The notes beneath the pieces were generated by a model. The model was not told the DNA's origin. It did not search any database and was given only the letters and a program-made list of their open reading frames with translations. From the NCBI RefSeq assembly GCF_006539725.1, contig NZ_BJNO01000002.1:248001-312000 (forward strand): DNA of 64,000 nt. The letters run 5' to 3'. The stretch comes from Klebsiella terrigena (GTDB taxonomy: Bacteria; Pseudomonadota; Gammaproteobacteria; Enterobacterales; Enterobacteriaceae). Of the stretch, positions 1 through 11,046 are shown one piece after another (the stretch's first letter is position 1; each line of letters opens with the position of its first letter). A program made the translations under genes and the position numbers.

Positions 1-962
1 AAGGGGTAGAAGGTCAGGGATTCATCGCGATAGTAGATCTGGCTGACCAGATTCTGACCGTAGAAGTCGGCGTCGGAATACTGGAGGCTTATCAGGTGGC
101 GCTCGGTGCCGGGTACGCGGTCGGAGTCCAGCCCGTCGGTGGTGTAGGCCTTGCCGTCGCCGGTCACCGCCGACATGTTTTTCCCCAGGTACAGGCCGTA
201 GTCGTCGCCCTGGCTTTTATAGTACTGCGTGACCAGCTGAAGCTGACGATTATCGTCGATGTTGATGGTGCCGGTGCCCATCACGTCGAGGCGGTCGGAG
301 TGCTGTAAGCCGGTCTGGGTATTATCGAGGATCAGCGCATCGTTATTGCCGTCATACCAGCCGCCGAAGCGCTGATAGGCCACCGATAATCTGCCGGAGG
401 CGTGGTCGGTACCGCCGCTCACCGCTGCCGCCACCCGCTCATCATGATCGTTGCTGTTAGCAAAACCCGTTTTGCCGCCCAGTTCGAGATCGACCTGGCG
501 ATCCTGCTGGCCTTTTTTGGTGACAATATTGATCAGGCCGCCGGTACTGCCGCCGCCGTACAGCGAGGTGGCGCCGGAGATGACCTCGATGTGCTCGATG
601 TTGAACGGATCGATGGCGTCGAGCTGACGGCTGTCGGTGCGGGAGGAGTTTAGCCGCACGCCGTCGATCAGCACCACGATCGCGCGACCGCGCATATTCA
701 TGCCGTAATTTGTCCGTCCCTGGCTGCTGACGTCGATGCCTGGAATGAGCTGCGCCAGCACATCTTTGAACTCCTTGCCGCCCTGAACCTGCTGTTCAAT
801 TTCGTGACCTTCAATAACCCAGGTGGTCTGCGCCATTTCGGCAACGGTACGGTGCGTACGGTTGGCGCTAACGATCAGGTTTTCTTCAGCCGCCTGGGTG
901 CTAAAGACGGGGAGGGTGGTAGCCAGCAGCAGTGGGTTAAGCACCCAGAGACGCGTGTTCAT
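1..962 (-). CDS. iutA: TonB-dependent receptor, IutA-like (5' part only)
   Basis: Outer-membrane receptor of the ferric-aerobactin (IutA) family; the gene runs off the left edge, so only about 320 N-terminal residues are seen. The start at 962 gives a signal peptide beginning MNTRLWVLNPLLL, with AAGGA seven bases upstream; an in-frame ATG at 968 is less well placed. A TonB-box-like ENLIVSANR follows the signal peptide. Then comes the plug domain with IPGIDVSSQGRTNYGMNMRG and VIVLIDGVRLNSSRTDSRQL-type signatures (read as VVLIDGVRL here) and the plug end GGGSTGGLINIVTKKG. From memory it is very close to IutA throughout the plug. No aerobactin synthesis genes are visible in the window, so it probably takes up a siderophore made elsewhere. 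A Fur-box-like sequence lies about 130 bases upstream. Confidence 0.87.
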   Translation of the reverse strand, partial: MNTRLWVLNPLLLATTLPVFSTQAAEENLIVSANRTHRTVAEMAQTTWVIEGHEIEQQVQGGKEFKDVLAQLIPGIDVSSQGRTNYGMNMRGRAIVVLIDGVRLNSSRTDSRQLDAIDPFNIEHIEVISGATSLYGGGSTGGLINIVTKKGQQDRQVDLELGGKTGFANSNDHDERVAAAVSGGTDHASGRLSVAYQRFGGWYDGNNDALILDNTQTGLQHSDRLDVMGTGTINIDDNRQLQLVTQYYKSQGDDYGLYLGKNMSAVTGDGKAYTTDGLDSDRVPGTERHLISLQYSDADFYGQNLVSQIYYRDESLTFYP

Positions 963-1088
963 TCGCATTCCTTTTATGAGTTAATTGCTTTGTTGTTAAG
1001 CATTGTTGTTCTATTTTTTCGGCGCGTGTGCACCGATTGTTACAGGGTGAAACAAATTGAAAAACTCAAATGCGAATTCTGCACGTAG

Positions 1089-1115
1089 TGATTATTGTTA
1101 TCAATATCATTTACA
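1089..1115 (-). promoter_or_regulatory. Fur box upstream of the IutA-like receptor
   Basis: Read on the minus strand, AAATGATATTGATAACAATA fits the Fur pattern of repeated GATAAT-like hexamers. It lies in the AT-rich leader between comR and the receptor start, where iron repression of the receptor would be expected. Assigned by eye. Confidence 0.6.
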
Positions 1116-1225
1116 ACAAATTAACGCTTAAAGGTGTGAAAACATTAGTGAAAATGGGGTTAAGGCAGAGGATGGTACCGGGAGACGCAGGCCCGGTGAC
1201 TGAGATCACCGGGCAGCAGAGCGGG

Positions 1226-1861
1226 TTAGTGCTGGAGGATTTGCCGCCACAGGCGCAGGGTGGTCTCGGCAATTTGCATTAATTTGCTGAAATCGGCGCC
1301 TTCACGAGCGCTGATCGACATCCCCTGCAGGACGCAGTTTAAGAACTGCGCGAGCTGGCGAACGTCGCCGTTTTCCGGAAACTCGCCGCGCAGCTGGCGC
1401 TGCTGCAGGAACTGGGTCAGCGTCTGCTCCTGCATAGCGTGCCGCGACTTAATGGTGTTGGCGATATCGGTAGAGGAGGCCGCCAGCGCCGCGGAGGTGT
1501 TGATCATAAAGCAGCCCGCCGGGGTATCTTTACTGGTAAAGCAGGTGGCGATCGCGGTGAAATAGTCCCGCAGGGCCTGGTCGACCGACTTCTCTTCGTC
1601 AAACAGCTGCGCTTCGTGTCTGGCGGCAAAGCGCGAGATATAGCGATCGAGCACCGCGCGAAACAGCCCCTCTTTATTGACGAATTCGGCGTAGAGCGTA
1701 GGGGCCTTTGCCCCGGTAGCTTCCACCAGGTCGGCAAGGGAGGTTGCCTCATACCCATGCTGCCAGAACAGCGTCATGGCCTTATCCAGCGCCGCTTCCT
1801 TGTCGAACACTTTAGGTCGGCCACGGCTTTTTTTTGTGCAACTTTGAACGTCAGTTGTCAT
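1226..1861 (-). CDS. comR: TetR-family copper-responsive repressor ComR (YcfQ)
   Basis: TetR/AcrR repressor of 211 residues. In E. coli ComR represses bhsA (comC) and is released by copper. The N-terminus KKSRGRPKVFDKEAALDKAM leads into a helix-turn-helix (TSLADLVEATGAKAPTLYAE), and the C-terminal half is the ligand/dimer domain, ending LRLWRQILQH. The start at 1861 (MTTDVQSC) is chosen because it matches the E. coli N-terminus; a longer frame to 1918 adds residues unrelated to the family. It is divergent from bhsA and shares a 249-base control region with it. Family and gene identity are secure from synteny and sequence; copper response is inferred from E. coli. Confidence 0.93.
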   Translation of the reverse strand: MTTDVQSCTKKSRGRPKVFDKEAALDKAMTLFWQHGYEATSLADLVEATGAKAPTLYAEFVNKEGLFRAVLDRYISRFAARHEAQLFDEEKSVDQALRDYFTAIATCFTSKDTPAGCFMINTSAALAASSTDIANTIKSRHAMQEQTLTQFLQQRQLRGEFPENGDVRQLAQFLNCVLQGMSISAREGADFSKLMQIAETTLRLWRQILQH

Positions 1862-1992
1862 GATGCCGCCTGTACCTATGTTGGTTTGTTGAAGGGCCAT
1901 TATAAAAATAAACGGCATAACCTGCCAGCAGAGTCAGTCCAAAAATAAATAATTCATATATGTATGAATTTTAAGTTGTTTATAAATAATTA

Positions 1993-2059
1993 AACGATCG
2001 TTATAAAAATGCGTTGACGTGTGATGCAGGTCACATTATTATTTACCTATCGATCGTTA
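1993..2059 (+). promoter_or_regulatory. bhsA control region: repeated CGATCGTTA operators, promoter and CRP site
   Basis: CGATCGTTA occurs at 1995-2003, inside the palindrome AACGATCGTT (1993-2002), and again at 2051-2059: likely ComR half-operators flanking the promoter. Between them, TTGACG at 2014-2019 and TATTAT at 2037-2042 form a sigma-70 promoter with 17-base spacing. The spacer holds a perfect CRP consensus, TGTGA-N6-TCACA, at 2020-2035. Motifs are seen directly; assignment to ComR and CRP is inference. Confidence 0.6.
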
Positions 2060-2110
2060 AGTTAATTCTTGCGACCCTAACAAAAAATCATCTGCATAGG
2101 TATAATAATC

Positions 2111-2368
2111 ATGAAAACCATCAAAACTCTGACCCTCGCTGCCGTACTAAGCTCACTCTCTTTCGCAAGCTTTGCCGCCGTTGAAGTGCAATCCACTCCT
2201 GCTGGCCAGCAAAAAATCGGCACCGTTTCCGCTTCTGCCGGTACCAACCTGGGCTCTCTGGAAGACCAGCTGGCGCAGAAAGCTGAAGAAATGGGCGCGA
2301 CTTCATTCCGCATTACGTCGGTAACCGGTCCTAACACCCTGCACGGGACTGCGGTTATCTACAAATAA
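2111..2368 (+). CDS. bhsA: Multiple stress resistance protein BhsA (YcfR)
   Basis: Small exported protein of 85 residues in the BhsA/McbA (YhcN, DUF1471) family. In E. coli it is induced by copper, acid, peroxide and biofilm conditions and lowers outer-membrane copper permeability. A signal peptide (about 1-22, ending FASFA) is followed by the DUF1471 domain with the conserved stretches NLGSLEDQLAQKAEEMGATS and FRITSVTGPNTLHGTAVIY. Apart from the signal peptide it is nearly identical to the E. coli protein. It is divergent from its repressor comR. The full family length is present and nothing is missing. Confidence 0.95.
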   Translation: MKTIKTLTLAAVLSSLSFASFAAVEVQSTPAGQQKIGTVSASAGTNLGSLEDQLAQKAEEMGATSFRITSVTGPNTLHGTAVIYK

Positions 2369-2494
2369 GCTGTTCCCTCTGTCATGCCACTGACAAACGC
2401 GGTTCTGACCCCTTTATCAGGCCGCGGTAGTAAGCAGTAAGTTGTTCCCCTGTTATGCCAATATTGCGAAGCGGTCCACACCCTTATGGACCGC
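2369..2494. repeat. Two tandem imperfect repeat units, each ending in a hairpin
   Basis: The strings gctgttccctctgtcatgcc (from 2369) and gttgttcccctgttatgcc (from 2441) are near-copies about 71 bases apart. Each is followed by a hairpin with a similar loop: GCGGttCTGA/TCAGgCCGC at 2399-2425 (loop ccccttta), and a perfect GCGGTCCA/TGGACCGC at 2471-2494 (loop cacccttat-like). There is no T-run, so these are not classic terminators, though they may stabilise or end the bhsA transcript. Confidence 0.5.
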
Positions 2495-2550
2495 GACTCG
2501 CTGTCTGAATGTCCGGCTCTTCCCCCAATAAAACACCATAAAGACCCCCC

Positions 2551-2853
2551 TCAGTTAAGCGGTTTTCCGCTCAGCGGACGCCTTGCATCGCTGCGATCCC
2601 CGTTTCCTCGCGTGAGGTTGCAGGCAGTCCCGTCGCCATCTTGCAGCGGATAATATCGGTTGTTTTGAGCGACGCGGATAAACCGGTGCAGAGGAAAAGG
2701 CGAACCGAAGGCCGCAAGAGGTGAATTGAGGCAGGAGCGAGTAGGTCGAATTGAGCCGGGCGCAGCGCGCAGCAGCGATTTCGGCGCGGGATTGCGAAGA
2801 TGGTTACATGAGGTTAAAGGGGAAGAGGCTTCTCTTCCCACAAATCCGCTCAC
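2551..2853. repeat. Repeat-like noncoding segment with a long open frame
   Basis: This interval carries a 100-codon minus-strand frame with no ribosome-binding site and a composition (PGSIRPTRSCLNSPLAAFGS, VAQNNRYYPLQDGDGTACN) that I associate from memory with recurring spurious frames in Klebsiella genomes rather than a protein family. I read it as a dispersed intergenic repeat. Together with the tandem hairpins it fills the 540-base gap between bhsA and ldtC. Confidence 0.35.
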
Positions 2854-2910
2854 CCGGCGCCGGGGAAGGACGTTCTGCCTGACGGAAAGACGCCAGGCTG
2901 AATAGGGCGA

Positions 2911-3873
2911 TTACAGCGCCTGCCCGCTATCCGGCTGATGGCGGGTCACGTCAATCGGCATGCCCGAACGCAGTTCGATTGCGCGCTCCATAACCGGCCG
3001 GTCGGTCAGCTGCGCCTCCTTGAAGGCCAGCATTTCGGCGTTAAGCACGATGGGCAGCGTCTGCGGATCGTCATCAAGGTGCTTCGACAGCGGCTGATGA
3101 ATCTCGACCAGCCGGCTGCCGTTTGGCTCAACGGAAGCTTTAATCGGCGTGTTGATAATATTCACCCGGGTTCCGGGAGTAATTTTATTGAACAGCGTCT
3201 TAATATCATTATCGCGCAGGCGAATGCAGCCCGAGCTTACGCGCATACCGATGCCGAAATCGGCGTTGGTACCGTGCAGCAGATAGACGCCGCCGTAGGC
3301 CGCCAGGCGGATCGCGTGGTGCCCCATCGGGTTATCCGGCCCGGCGGGAACCACGGCAGGCAGCTCGATGCCCATCGCCTTGTAGCGGGCGCGGATATTG
3401 GCCGTCGGCGTCCAGGTCGGGTTGGCGCGCTTATCCGAGACGGTCGTGACCATCGTTGGCGTAAGGGTATCGCCCCCGAGCTGGCCGATACCGATAGGGT
3501 AGACGGTCACCTCATTCTTGCCCGGCGGATAGTAGTACAGACGAAGTTCGGCGAGATTAATCACCAGCCCTTCGCGCGGCGCGTCCGGCAGCAGCGTCTG
3601 CAGCGGAATGGTCAGCACGCTGCCGGCGCGGGGAACGTAGGGGTCGACGCCGGGGTTAGCCTGCAGGAGCGCCAGAAAACCGACGTTATACTTTTTGGCA
3701 ATGGCTTCCAGCGAACCGCCGTTATCCTGCACCACGTGGAACTGATTTTGCCCCACCAGACGGCTTCCCGGCGGCGGTAAAGGCCAGGTGTTAGCATGGG
3801 CCGGAAGCGCCAGCGCGGCGACAACGGCAACCAGCGCCAGCCACAGAGAGATACGCGAAGAGTTTATGACCAT
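2911..3873 (-). CDS. ldtC: L,D-transpeptidase LdtC (YcfS)
   Basis: Periplasmic L,D-transpeptidase of 320 residues; in E. coli LdtC links Braun lipoprotein to peptidoglycan. A signal peptide spans about 1-27 (ending LALPAHA). A LysM-like module follows at about 43-90 (FHVVQDNGGSLEAIAKKYNV). The YkuD catalytic domain carries the motif from H200 (HGTNADFGIGMRVSSGCIRL) with nucleophile C216, and the C-terminal tail is typical of the ErfK/YbiS/YcfS group. Its downstream position and divergence from bhsA match E. coli. All catalytic residues are present. Confidence 0.95.
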   Translation of the reverse strand: MVINSSRISLWLALVAVVAALALPAHANTWPLPPPGSRLVGQNQFHVVQDNGGSLEAIAKKYNVGFLALLQANPGVDPYVPRAGSVLTIPLQTLLPDAPREGLVINLAELRLYYYPPGKNEVTVYPIGIGQLGGDTLTPTMVTTVSDKRANPTWTPTANIRARYKAMGIELPAVVPAGPDNPMGHHAIRLAAYGGVYLLHGTNADFGIGMRVSSGCIRLRDNDIKTLFNKITPGTRVNIINTPIKASVEPNGSRLVEIHQPLSKHLDDDPQTLPIVLNAEMLAFKEAQLTDRPVMERAIELRSGMPIDVTRHQPDSGQAL

Positions 3874-3985
3874 AATAAGTAAGTGGTTATTTTCCTACGG
3901 AAACAGAGACAAATTATGGCGCGGGGGAGTGTGGGGAAACCCTGGTGGATTGCAAAACATTTGTAAAGTTTGCTGAATGTGTCGG

Positions 3986-4026
3986 ATGAAAAAATGGATA
4001 CGATGAATATCACCGTATCCATTTTC
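3986..4026 (-). terminator. Rho-independent terminator of mfd
   Basis: AATGGATACG and CGTATCCATT pair across a short AT loop, with one mismatch inside the stem. On the minus strand, just after the mfd stop, the stem is followed by a T-rich run; on the plus strand it is followed by TTTTCTCC, so it may work in both directions. Confidence 0.75.
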
Positions 4027-4036
4027 TCCGTCACGG

Positions 4037-7000
4037 TTAGGCGACGGCGTTCTCTTCCAGCTGGCGCATAAACTGGCGAACCCACTCCATGCGCGTTTTC
4101 CGCTCGGCGAGATCCTGCATAAACTTCAGCCGCGTCGGCCCGTCGAGGCGGAAGTGCTGCGGCTGTTTCTGCAGCAGGCCAATCAGCCACACCGGGTTGA
4201 CGTGGTTCTTTTCGTTAAACTCAATCATGCCGCCTTTTTCGTTCCCCTCCAGCTTGCGAATGCCAAGCTTCTGCGCCTGCTGGCGCAGACGGGCGATATC
4301 CAGCAGATTTCTGGCCGCGTCCGGCAGCAGGCCGAAGCGGTCGATAAGCTCAACCTTGATCTCCTCCAGCTCGTGCTCGCTTTTGGCGCTGGCGATGCGC
4401 TTGTAGAACGAGAGTCGGGTATTTACATCCGGGATAAAGTCGTCCGGCAGCAGGGACGGCATCCGCAGTTCGACCTCCGTTTGCTGGCTGGTCAGGTCTT
4501 CCAGCGACGGCTCGCGCCCGGCCTTCAGGGCATCAACGGCGTTCTCCAGCAGCTCCATATACAGCGAGAAGCCGATGGTGGTCATCTGCCCGCTCTGGTC
4601 TTCGCCCAGCAGCTCGCCGGCGCCGCGAATTTCCAGATCGTGGGTTGCCAGGGCGAACCCGGCGCCGAGGTCCTCCAGCGAGGCGATCGCTTCCAGACGC
4701 TTTTGCGCATCGGTGGACATCGCCTTTGGATGCGGAGTCAGCAGCCAGGCGTAGGCCTGATGGTGTGAACGCCCGACGCGCCCGCGCAGCTGGTGCAGCT
4801 GAGCAAGGCCGAAATGATCGGCGCGCTCGATGATGATCGTATTGGCGGTCGGGATATCGATCCCGGTTTCAATAATGGTGGTGCAGACCAGCACGTTAAA
4901 GCGCTGGTGGTGGAAATCGTTCATCACCCGCTCAAGCTCGCGTTCGCGCATCTGCCCGTGACCGATGGCGATGCGAGCCTCGGGCACCAGCTCGGCCAGG
5001 CGGTCGGCGGCTTTCTGGATGTTTTCCACGTCATTGTAGAGATAGTAGACCTGGCCGCCGCGCAGTATTTCACGCAGCATGGCCTCGCGTACCACCAGCG
5101 CATCGTACTCGCGAACGAAGGTTTTCACCGCCAGACGGCGAGCCGGAGGAGTGGCGATAATCGACAGATCGCGCATGCCGCTCATGGCCATATTCAGGGT
5201 ACGCGGGATCGGCGTCGCGGTGAGCGTCAGAATATCGACATCGGCGCGCATGGCCTTGATGCGCTCCTTATGCCGCACGCCGAAGCGGTGCTCCTCATCG
5301 ACGATCAGCAGACCAAGATCGCGCAGCTTCACTTCGCTCTGCAGCAGCTTGTGGGTGCCGATCAGAATATCGATTTTGCCCTCGGCCGCCTGTTCCAGAA
5401 TCTGCGCCTGTTCTTTGGCGCTGCGGAAGCGAGACAACATTTCGATGCGCACCGGCCAGTTGGCGAAGCGATCGCGGAAGTTGTCGAAGTGCTGCTGAGC
5501 GAGCAGGGTCGTTGGCACCAGCACCGCCACCTGCTTATGGTTTTCTACCGCCAGGAAGGCGGCGCGCATGGCAACTTCGGTTTTACCAAAGCCCACGTCG
5601 CCGCAGACCAGACGATCCATCGCCAGCGGCTGGCACATATCGCTCAGCACCGCGTTGATGGCCTGGGCCTGATCGGGGGTGGTTTCAAACGGGAAGCCGT
5701 CGCAAAAGAGCTGATACTGTTCGCGATCGTGCTTGAAGGCAAACCCGGATTTGACCGCGCGCTGGGCATAAATATCCAGCAGCTCCGCCGCCACGTCGCG
5801 CACCTTCTCCGCCGCTTTTTGCCGCGCTCGCGCCCAGGCGTCGCCGCCGAGCTTGTGCAGCGGGGCGCTCTCCTCCGCGCCGCCGGCATAGCGGCTAATC
5901 AGATGCAGCGAGGAGACCGGGACGTACAGTTTGGCGTCATTGGCGTAGGTGAGCATCAGGTATTCACCCTTGATGCCGCCGGCCTCGAGGGTGGTCATTC
6001 CCGCATAGCGGCCGACGCCGTGCTCAAGGTGCACCACCGGCTGGCCGATATGCAGCTCCGCGAGGTTGCGAATCAGGGTATCGGGGTTGATGGTGCGCCG
6101 CGAGTCCTGGCGTCGGCGCGCCACGCGCTCGCCCAGCAGATCGCTTTCACAAATCAGCGCCAGGCCGCGCGGGCCATCGATAAAGCCGTGCTCGGCGGCG
6201 CCAATCATCAGATAGCGGCCGCTGCCGGTCGCCTCTTCGAGACGCAGGATATGCTTTGGCGCAACCTTAATGCGCGCCAGCATTTCGCCCAACGCTTCGC
6301 GACGGCCCTCGCTCTCGACCGAGAAGATAACCGGCCCGCTGAAGGATTCGAGGAAGCGACGCAGGTTATCCAGCGGCGCTTTGTTCTGCGCCTGAATCGC
6401 CAGCTCCGGCAGCTTCTGATAGCCGAGGTTGGTATGGGCCGCTTTCTCCGCCAGGCGGTCGGTTTTTAACTGCACGCGCGGCCATTTTTTCAGCTCGCTG
6501 AACAGCTCATCGCTGCGCAGCCAGAGCAGCTCCGGCTGCAGCAGCGGGCGCATTGGGTCAACGCCGCGGCTCTCAAAGCGGGCGTGAGTTTCACTCTGGA
6601 AACGTTCGGCGCTGGCTTCCAGCTCGCCGGTATTGACGATCAGCGTGTTCGCCGGGAAGTAGCTAAACAGCGGCGGCAGCGGCTCGTTGAAAAACAGCGG
6701 CTGCCAGTATTCGATGCCGGTGGGCAGGGTGCCTTTGCTGACCTGCTGATAGATATGCTCGGCATCGCGCTTGACCTCGAAGCGATCGCGCCACTGGCTG
6801 CGGAACAGCTCGATGGCGGCCTGATCGGTCGGGAATTCGTGGGCGGGCAGCAGATTGATCGCCGCCACCTCTTCGAGCGTGCGCTGGCTGTCAACGTCAA
6901 ACAGGCGCAGGCTGTCTATCTCATCATCGAAGAAATCGAGGCGATACGGCTGCTCGCTGCCCATCGGGTAGAGGTCGAGCAGGGCGCCGCGGGTCGCGTA

Positions 7001-7483
7001 TTCGCCGTGCTCCATGACCTGATCGACGTGGCGATAGCCCGCGCTATCCAGCTGCTCGCGCAGGGTATCCCGCGACAGGCGCTGGCCTTTTTTCATCACC
7101 AGCGCGTGGCCGTGCAGGTAGTTATGCGGACAGACGCGCTGCATCAGCGTGCTGACCGGTACGATCAGCACGCCGCGCTGCATGGTCGGCAGCTGATAAA
7201 GGGTCGCCAGACGGGAGGAGATAATATCCTGATGCGGCGAGAAGCTATCGTAGGGCAGGGTTTCCCAGTCCGCCAGGGCGATGACCATGCTGTCGGTAAA
7301 CTGCCGAATTTCATCATTCAGGCGCAGGGCGTTTTGCATATCGGGGGCGACGAGGATCACCGGGCCGTCGTGGCGCTCGGTCATTTCTGCGACCAGGGTC
7401 GCGCAGGCCGCGCCGGTGAGTTCGCCGAGCTGCCGCTGATCGCCGGGTTTGACCGGCAGTGAGTATCGATATTGTTGAGACAT
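4037..7483 (-). CDS. mfd: Transcription-repair coupling factor Mfd
   Basis: ATP-dependent translocase of 1148 residues, the same length as E. coli Mfd. It removes RNA polymerase stalled at DNA lesions and recruits UvrA. Domains in order: UvrB-like N-terminal modules (to about 340), the RNA-polymerase-interacting CarD-like domain around QPVVHLEHGVGRYAGMTTLE, and the RecG-like motor with Walker A GDVGFGKTE and motif II DEEHRFGV. Helicase motifs LTATPIPRTLNMAMSG and HQLRGRVGRSHHQAYAW follow, then the C-terminal D7 domain. The ATG at 7483 begins MSQQYRYSLPVK as in relatives. It is divergent from lolC. Confidence 0.98.
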   Translation of the reverse strand: MSQQYRYSLPVKPGDQRQLGELTGAACATLVAEMTERHDGPVILVAPDMQNALRLNDEIRQFTDSMVIALADWETLPYDSFSPHQDIISSRLATLYQLPTMQRGVLIVPVSTLMQRVCPHNYLHGHALVMKKGQRLSRDTLREQLDSAGYRHVDQVMEHGEYATRGALLDLYPMGSEQPYRLDFFDDEIDSLRLFDVDSQRTLEEVAAINLLPAHEFPTDQAAIELFRSQWRDRFEVKRDAEHIYQQVSKGTLPTGIEYWQPLFFNEPLPPLFSYFPANTLIVNTGELEASAERFQSETHARFESRGVDPMRPLLQPELLWLRSDELFSELKKWPRVQLKTDRLAEKAAHTNLGYQKLPELAIQAQNKAPLDNLRRFLESFSGPVIFSVESEGRREALGEMLARIKVAPKHILRLEEATGSGRYLMIGAAEHGFIDGPRGLALICESDLLGERVARRRQDSRRTINPDTLIRNLAELHIGQPVVHLEHGVGRYAGMTTLEAGGIKGEYLMLTYANDAKLYVPVSSLHLISRYAGGAEESAPLHKLGGDAWARARQKAAEKVRDVAAELLDIYAQRAVKSGFAFKHDREQYQLFCDGFPFETTPDQAQAINAVLSDMCQPLAMDRLVCGDVGFGKTEVAMRAAFLAVENHKQVAVLVPTTLLAQQHFDNFRDRFANWPVRIEMLSRFRSAKEQAQILEQAAEGKIDILIGTHKLLQSEVKLRDLGLLIVDEEHRFGVRHKERIKAMRADVDILTLTATPIPRTLNMAMSGMRDLSIIATPPARRLAVKTFVREYDALVVREAMLREILRGGQVYYLYNDVENIQKAADRLAELVPEARIAIGHGQMRERELERVMNDFHHQRFNVLVCTTIIETGIDIPTANTIIIERADHFGLAQLHQLRGRVGRSHHQAYAWLLTPHPKAMSTDAQKRLEAIASLEDLGAGFALATHDLEIRGAGELLGEDQSGQMTTIGFSLYMELLENAVDALKAGREPSLEDLTSQQTEVELRMPSLLPDDFIPDVNTRLSFYKRIASAKSEHELEEIKVELIDRFGLLPDAARNLLDIARLRQQAQKLGIRKLEGNEKGGMIEFNEKNHVNPVWLIGLLQKQPQHFRLDGPTRLKFMQDLAERKTRMEWVRQFMRQLEENAVA

Positions 7484-7503
7484 AGCGGTTGTCAGGATCC
7501 CTT

Positions 7504-7563
7504 AGAGCCTATCCCATTAGGCTTTTTTATTTGCCAGCAAAGTACGCCTACCGCAATAGGCTC
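7504..7563. repeat. Palindromic element between mfd and lolC
   Basis: AGAGCCTAT (7504-7512) is repeated as its exact inverse ATAGGCTCT (7555-7563). Inside, AGCCTA-tcccat-TAGGCT (7506-7523) makes a second hairpin followed by TTTTTTA, which looks like a small plus-strand terminator. From memory, the string gcctatcccattaggc recurs in E. coli intergenic regions, so this is probably a dispersed repeat. The remainder of the 352-base gap (to 7835) holds the divergent mfd and lolC promoters, with a TATATA-like -10 near 7795. Confidence 0.5.
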
Positions 7564-7691
7564 TGAGTGATTCGCTCTACGATGTAGGGGCAAATCGCTG
7601 ATATTCAATGCCCCTGATTATCCGCGATTGGCCTTAATTCGCCAACCCGAATGACAAAAGGATGTTCGTTTGCGGGGAAAGATTCTGATAG

Positions 7692-9728
<2,037 letters not shown>

Positions 9729-9729
<1 letters not shown>

Positions 9730-10973
9730 TGGCCTCTCCGTTATCCCTATTGATCGCCCTGCGCTTTAGCCGGGGCCGTCGACGCGGCGGCATGGTATCG
9801 CTTATTTCGGTGATTTCGACCGTCGGCATTGCGCTGGGCGTGGCGGTGCTGATCGTCGGCCTGAGCGCTATGAACGGCTTTGAGCGCGAGCTCAATAACC
9901 GCATTCTGGCGGTGGTTCCCCACGGGGAAATCGAGCCGGTTAAGCAGCCCTGGAGCAACTGGAACGAGGCGCTGGCGAAGGTTGAGAAGGTCAAGGGCAT
10001 CGTTGCTGCGGCGCCCTATATCAACTTTACCGGGCTGGTGGAGAGCGGCAGCAACATGCGCGCCATTCAGGTCAAGGGCGTCGATCCTCAGCAGGAGAGC
10101 CGCCTGAGCTCGCTGCCGACCTTCGTGCAGAACAACGCCTGGGCCGGTTTTAAGCCCGGCGAGCAGCAGATTATTTTAGGCAAGGGCGTCGCCGATGCGC
10201 TGCACGTTAAGCAGGGCGACTGGGTATCGATAATGATCCCGAACTCCGACGCCGAGCACCAGCTGCTGCAGCCGAAACGCGTCAGGCTGCACGTCACCGG
10301 GATCCTGCAGCTGAGCGGCCAGCTCGATCACAGCTTCGCCATGATCCCGATGCCGGATGCTCAGCAGTATCTGGATATGGGCAGCAGCGTCACCGGGATC
10401 GCGATTAAAGTCACCGACGTCTTCCACGCCAACACCCTGGTGCGCGACGCCGGTGAAGTCACCAACAGCTACGTCTATATCAAGAGCTGGATCGGCACCT
10501 ACGGCTATATGTATCGCGATATCCAGATGATCCGCGCCATTATGTATCTCGCGATGGTGCTGGTTATCGGCGTTGCCTGCTTTAACATCGTCTCCACCCT
10601 GGTGATGGCGGTGAAAGATAAAAGCAGCGATATTGCGGTGCTGCGCACGCTCGGCGCGAAAGACGGCCTGATCCGCGCGATTTTCGTATGGTATGGTTTA
10701 CTTGCCGGTTCGGTCGGAAGCCTGATCGGGGTCGCCATTGGCGTGGTTTGCGCGCTGAAGCTGACGTCGATTATTAACGGCCTTGAATCCCTGATTGGGC
10801 ATAAATTCCTCTCCGGCGACATCTATTTTATCGACTTCCTGCCGTCTGAACTGCACTGGCTGGACGTCATTTACGTGCTGGTGACGGCACTGTTGCTGAG
10901 TTTGCTGGCCAGCTGGTATCCCGCCCGCCGCGCCAGCCGCATTGACCCGGCGAGGGTGCTGAGTGGCCAGTAA
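9729..10973 (+). CDS. lolE: Lipoprotein-releasing system permease LolE
   Basis: Second membrane subunit of LolCDE, 414 residues; in E. coli LolE binds the lipoprotein substrate. It has the same fold as LolC: an N-terminal helix after [20 protein letters not shown], a periplasmic domain, and three C-terminal helices ending in [18 protein letters not shown]. The start codon overlaps the lolD stop. Full length, with no changes seen in the conserved segments. Confidence 0.96.
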
Positions 10974-10994
10974 TTTATCGTCATGACCCGCTAA

Positions 10995-11022
10995 TGCGCT
11001 TCATTTTGCAAGGTGAAGCGCA
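10995..11022. repeat. Inverted repeat between lolE and nagK
   Basis: TGCGCTTCA (10995-11003) pairs perfectly with TGAAGCGCA (11014-11022) across a ten-base loop. There is no T-run, so read-through from lolCDE into nagK is likely; it may moderate transcription or protect the upstream mRNA. Confidence 0.5.
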
Positions 11023-11046
11023 GGGTTAGAAAGAGGAATTGCTGAA

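Noticed and set aside
4793-6469. 558-codon plus-strand frame inside mfd
   Set aside because: Antisense shadow of mfd, caused by GC-rich codon use; mfd is unambiguous.
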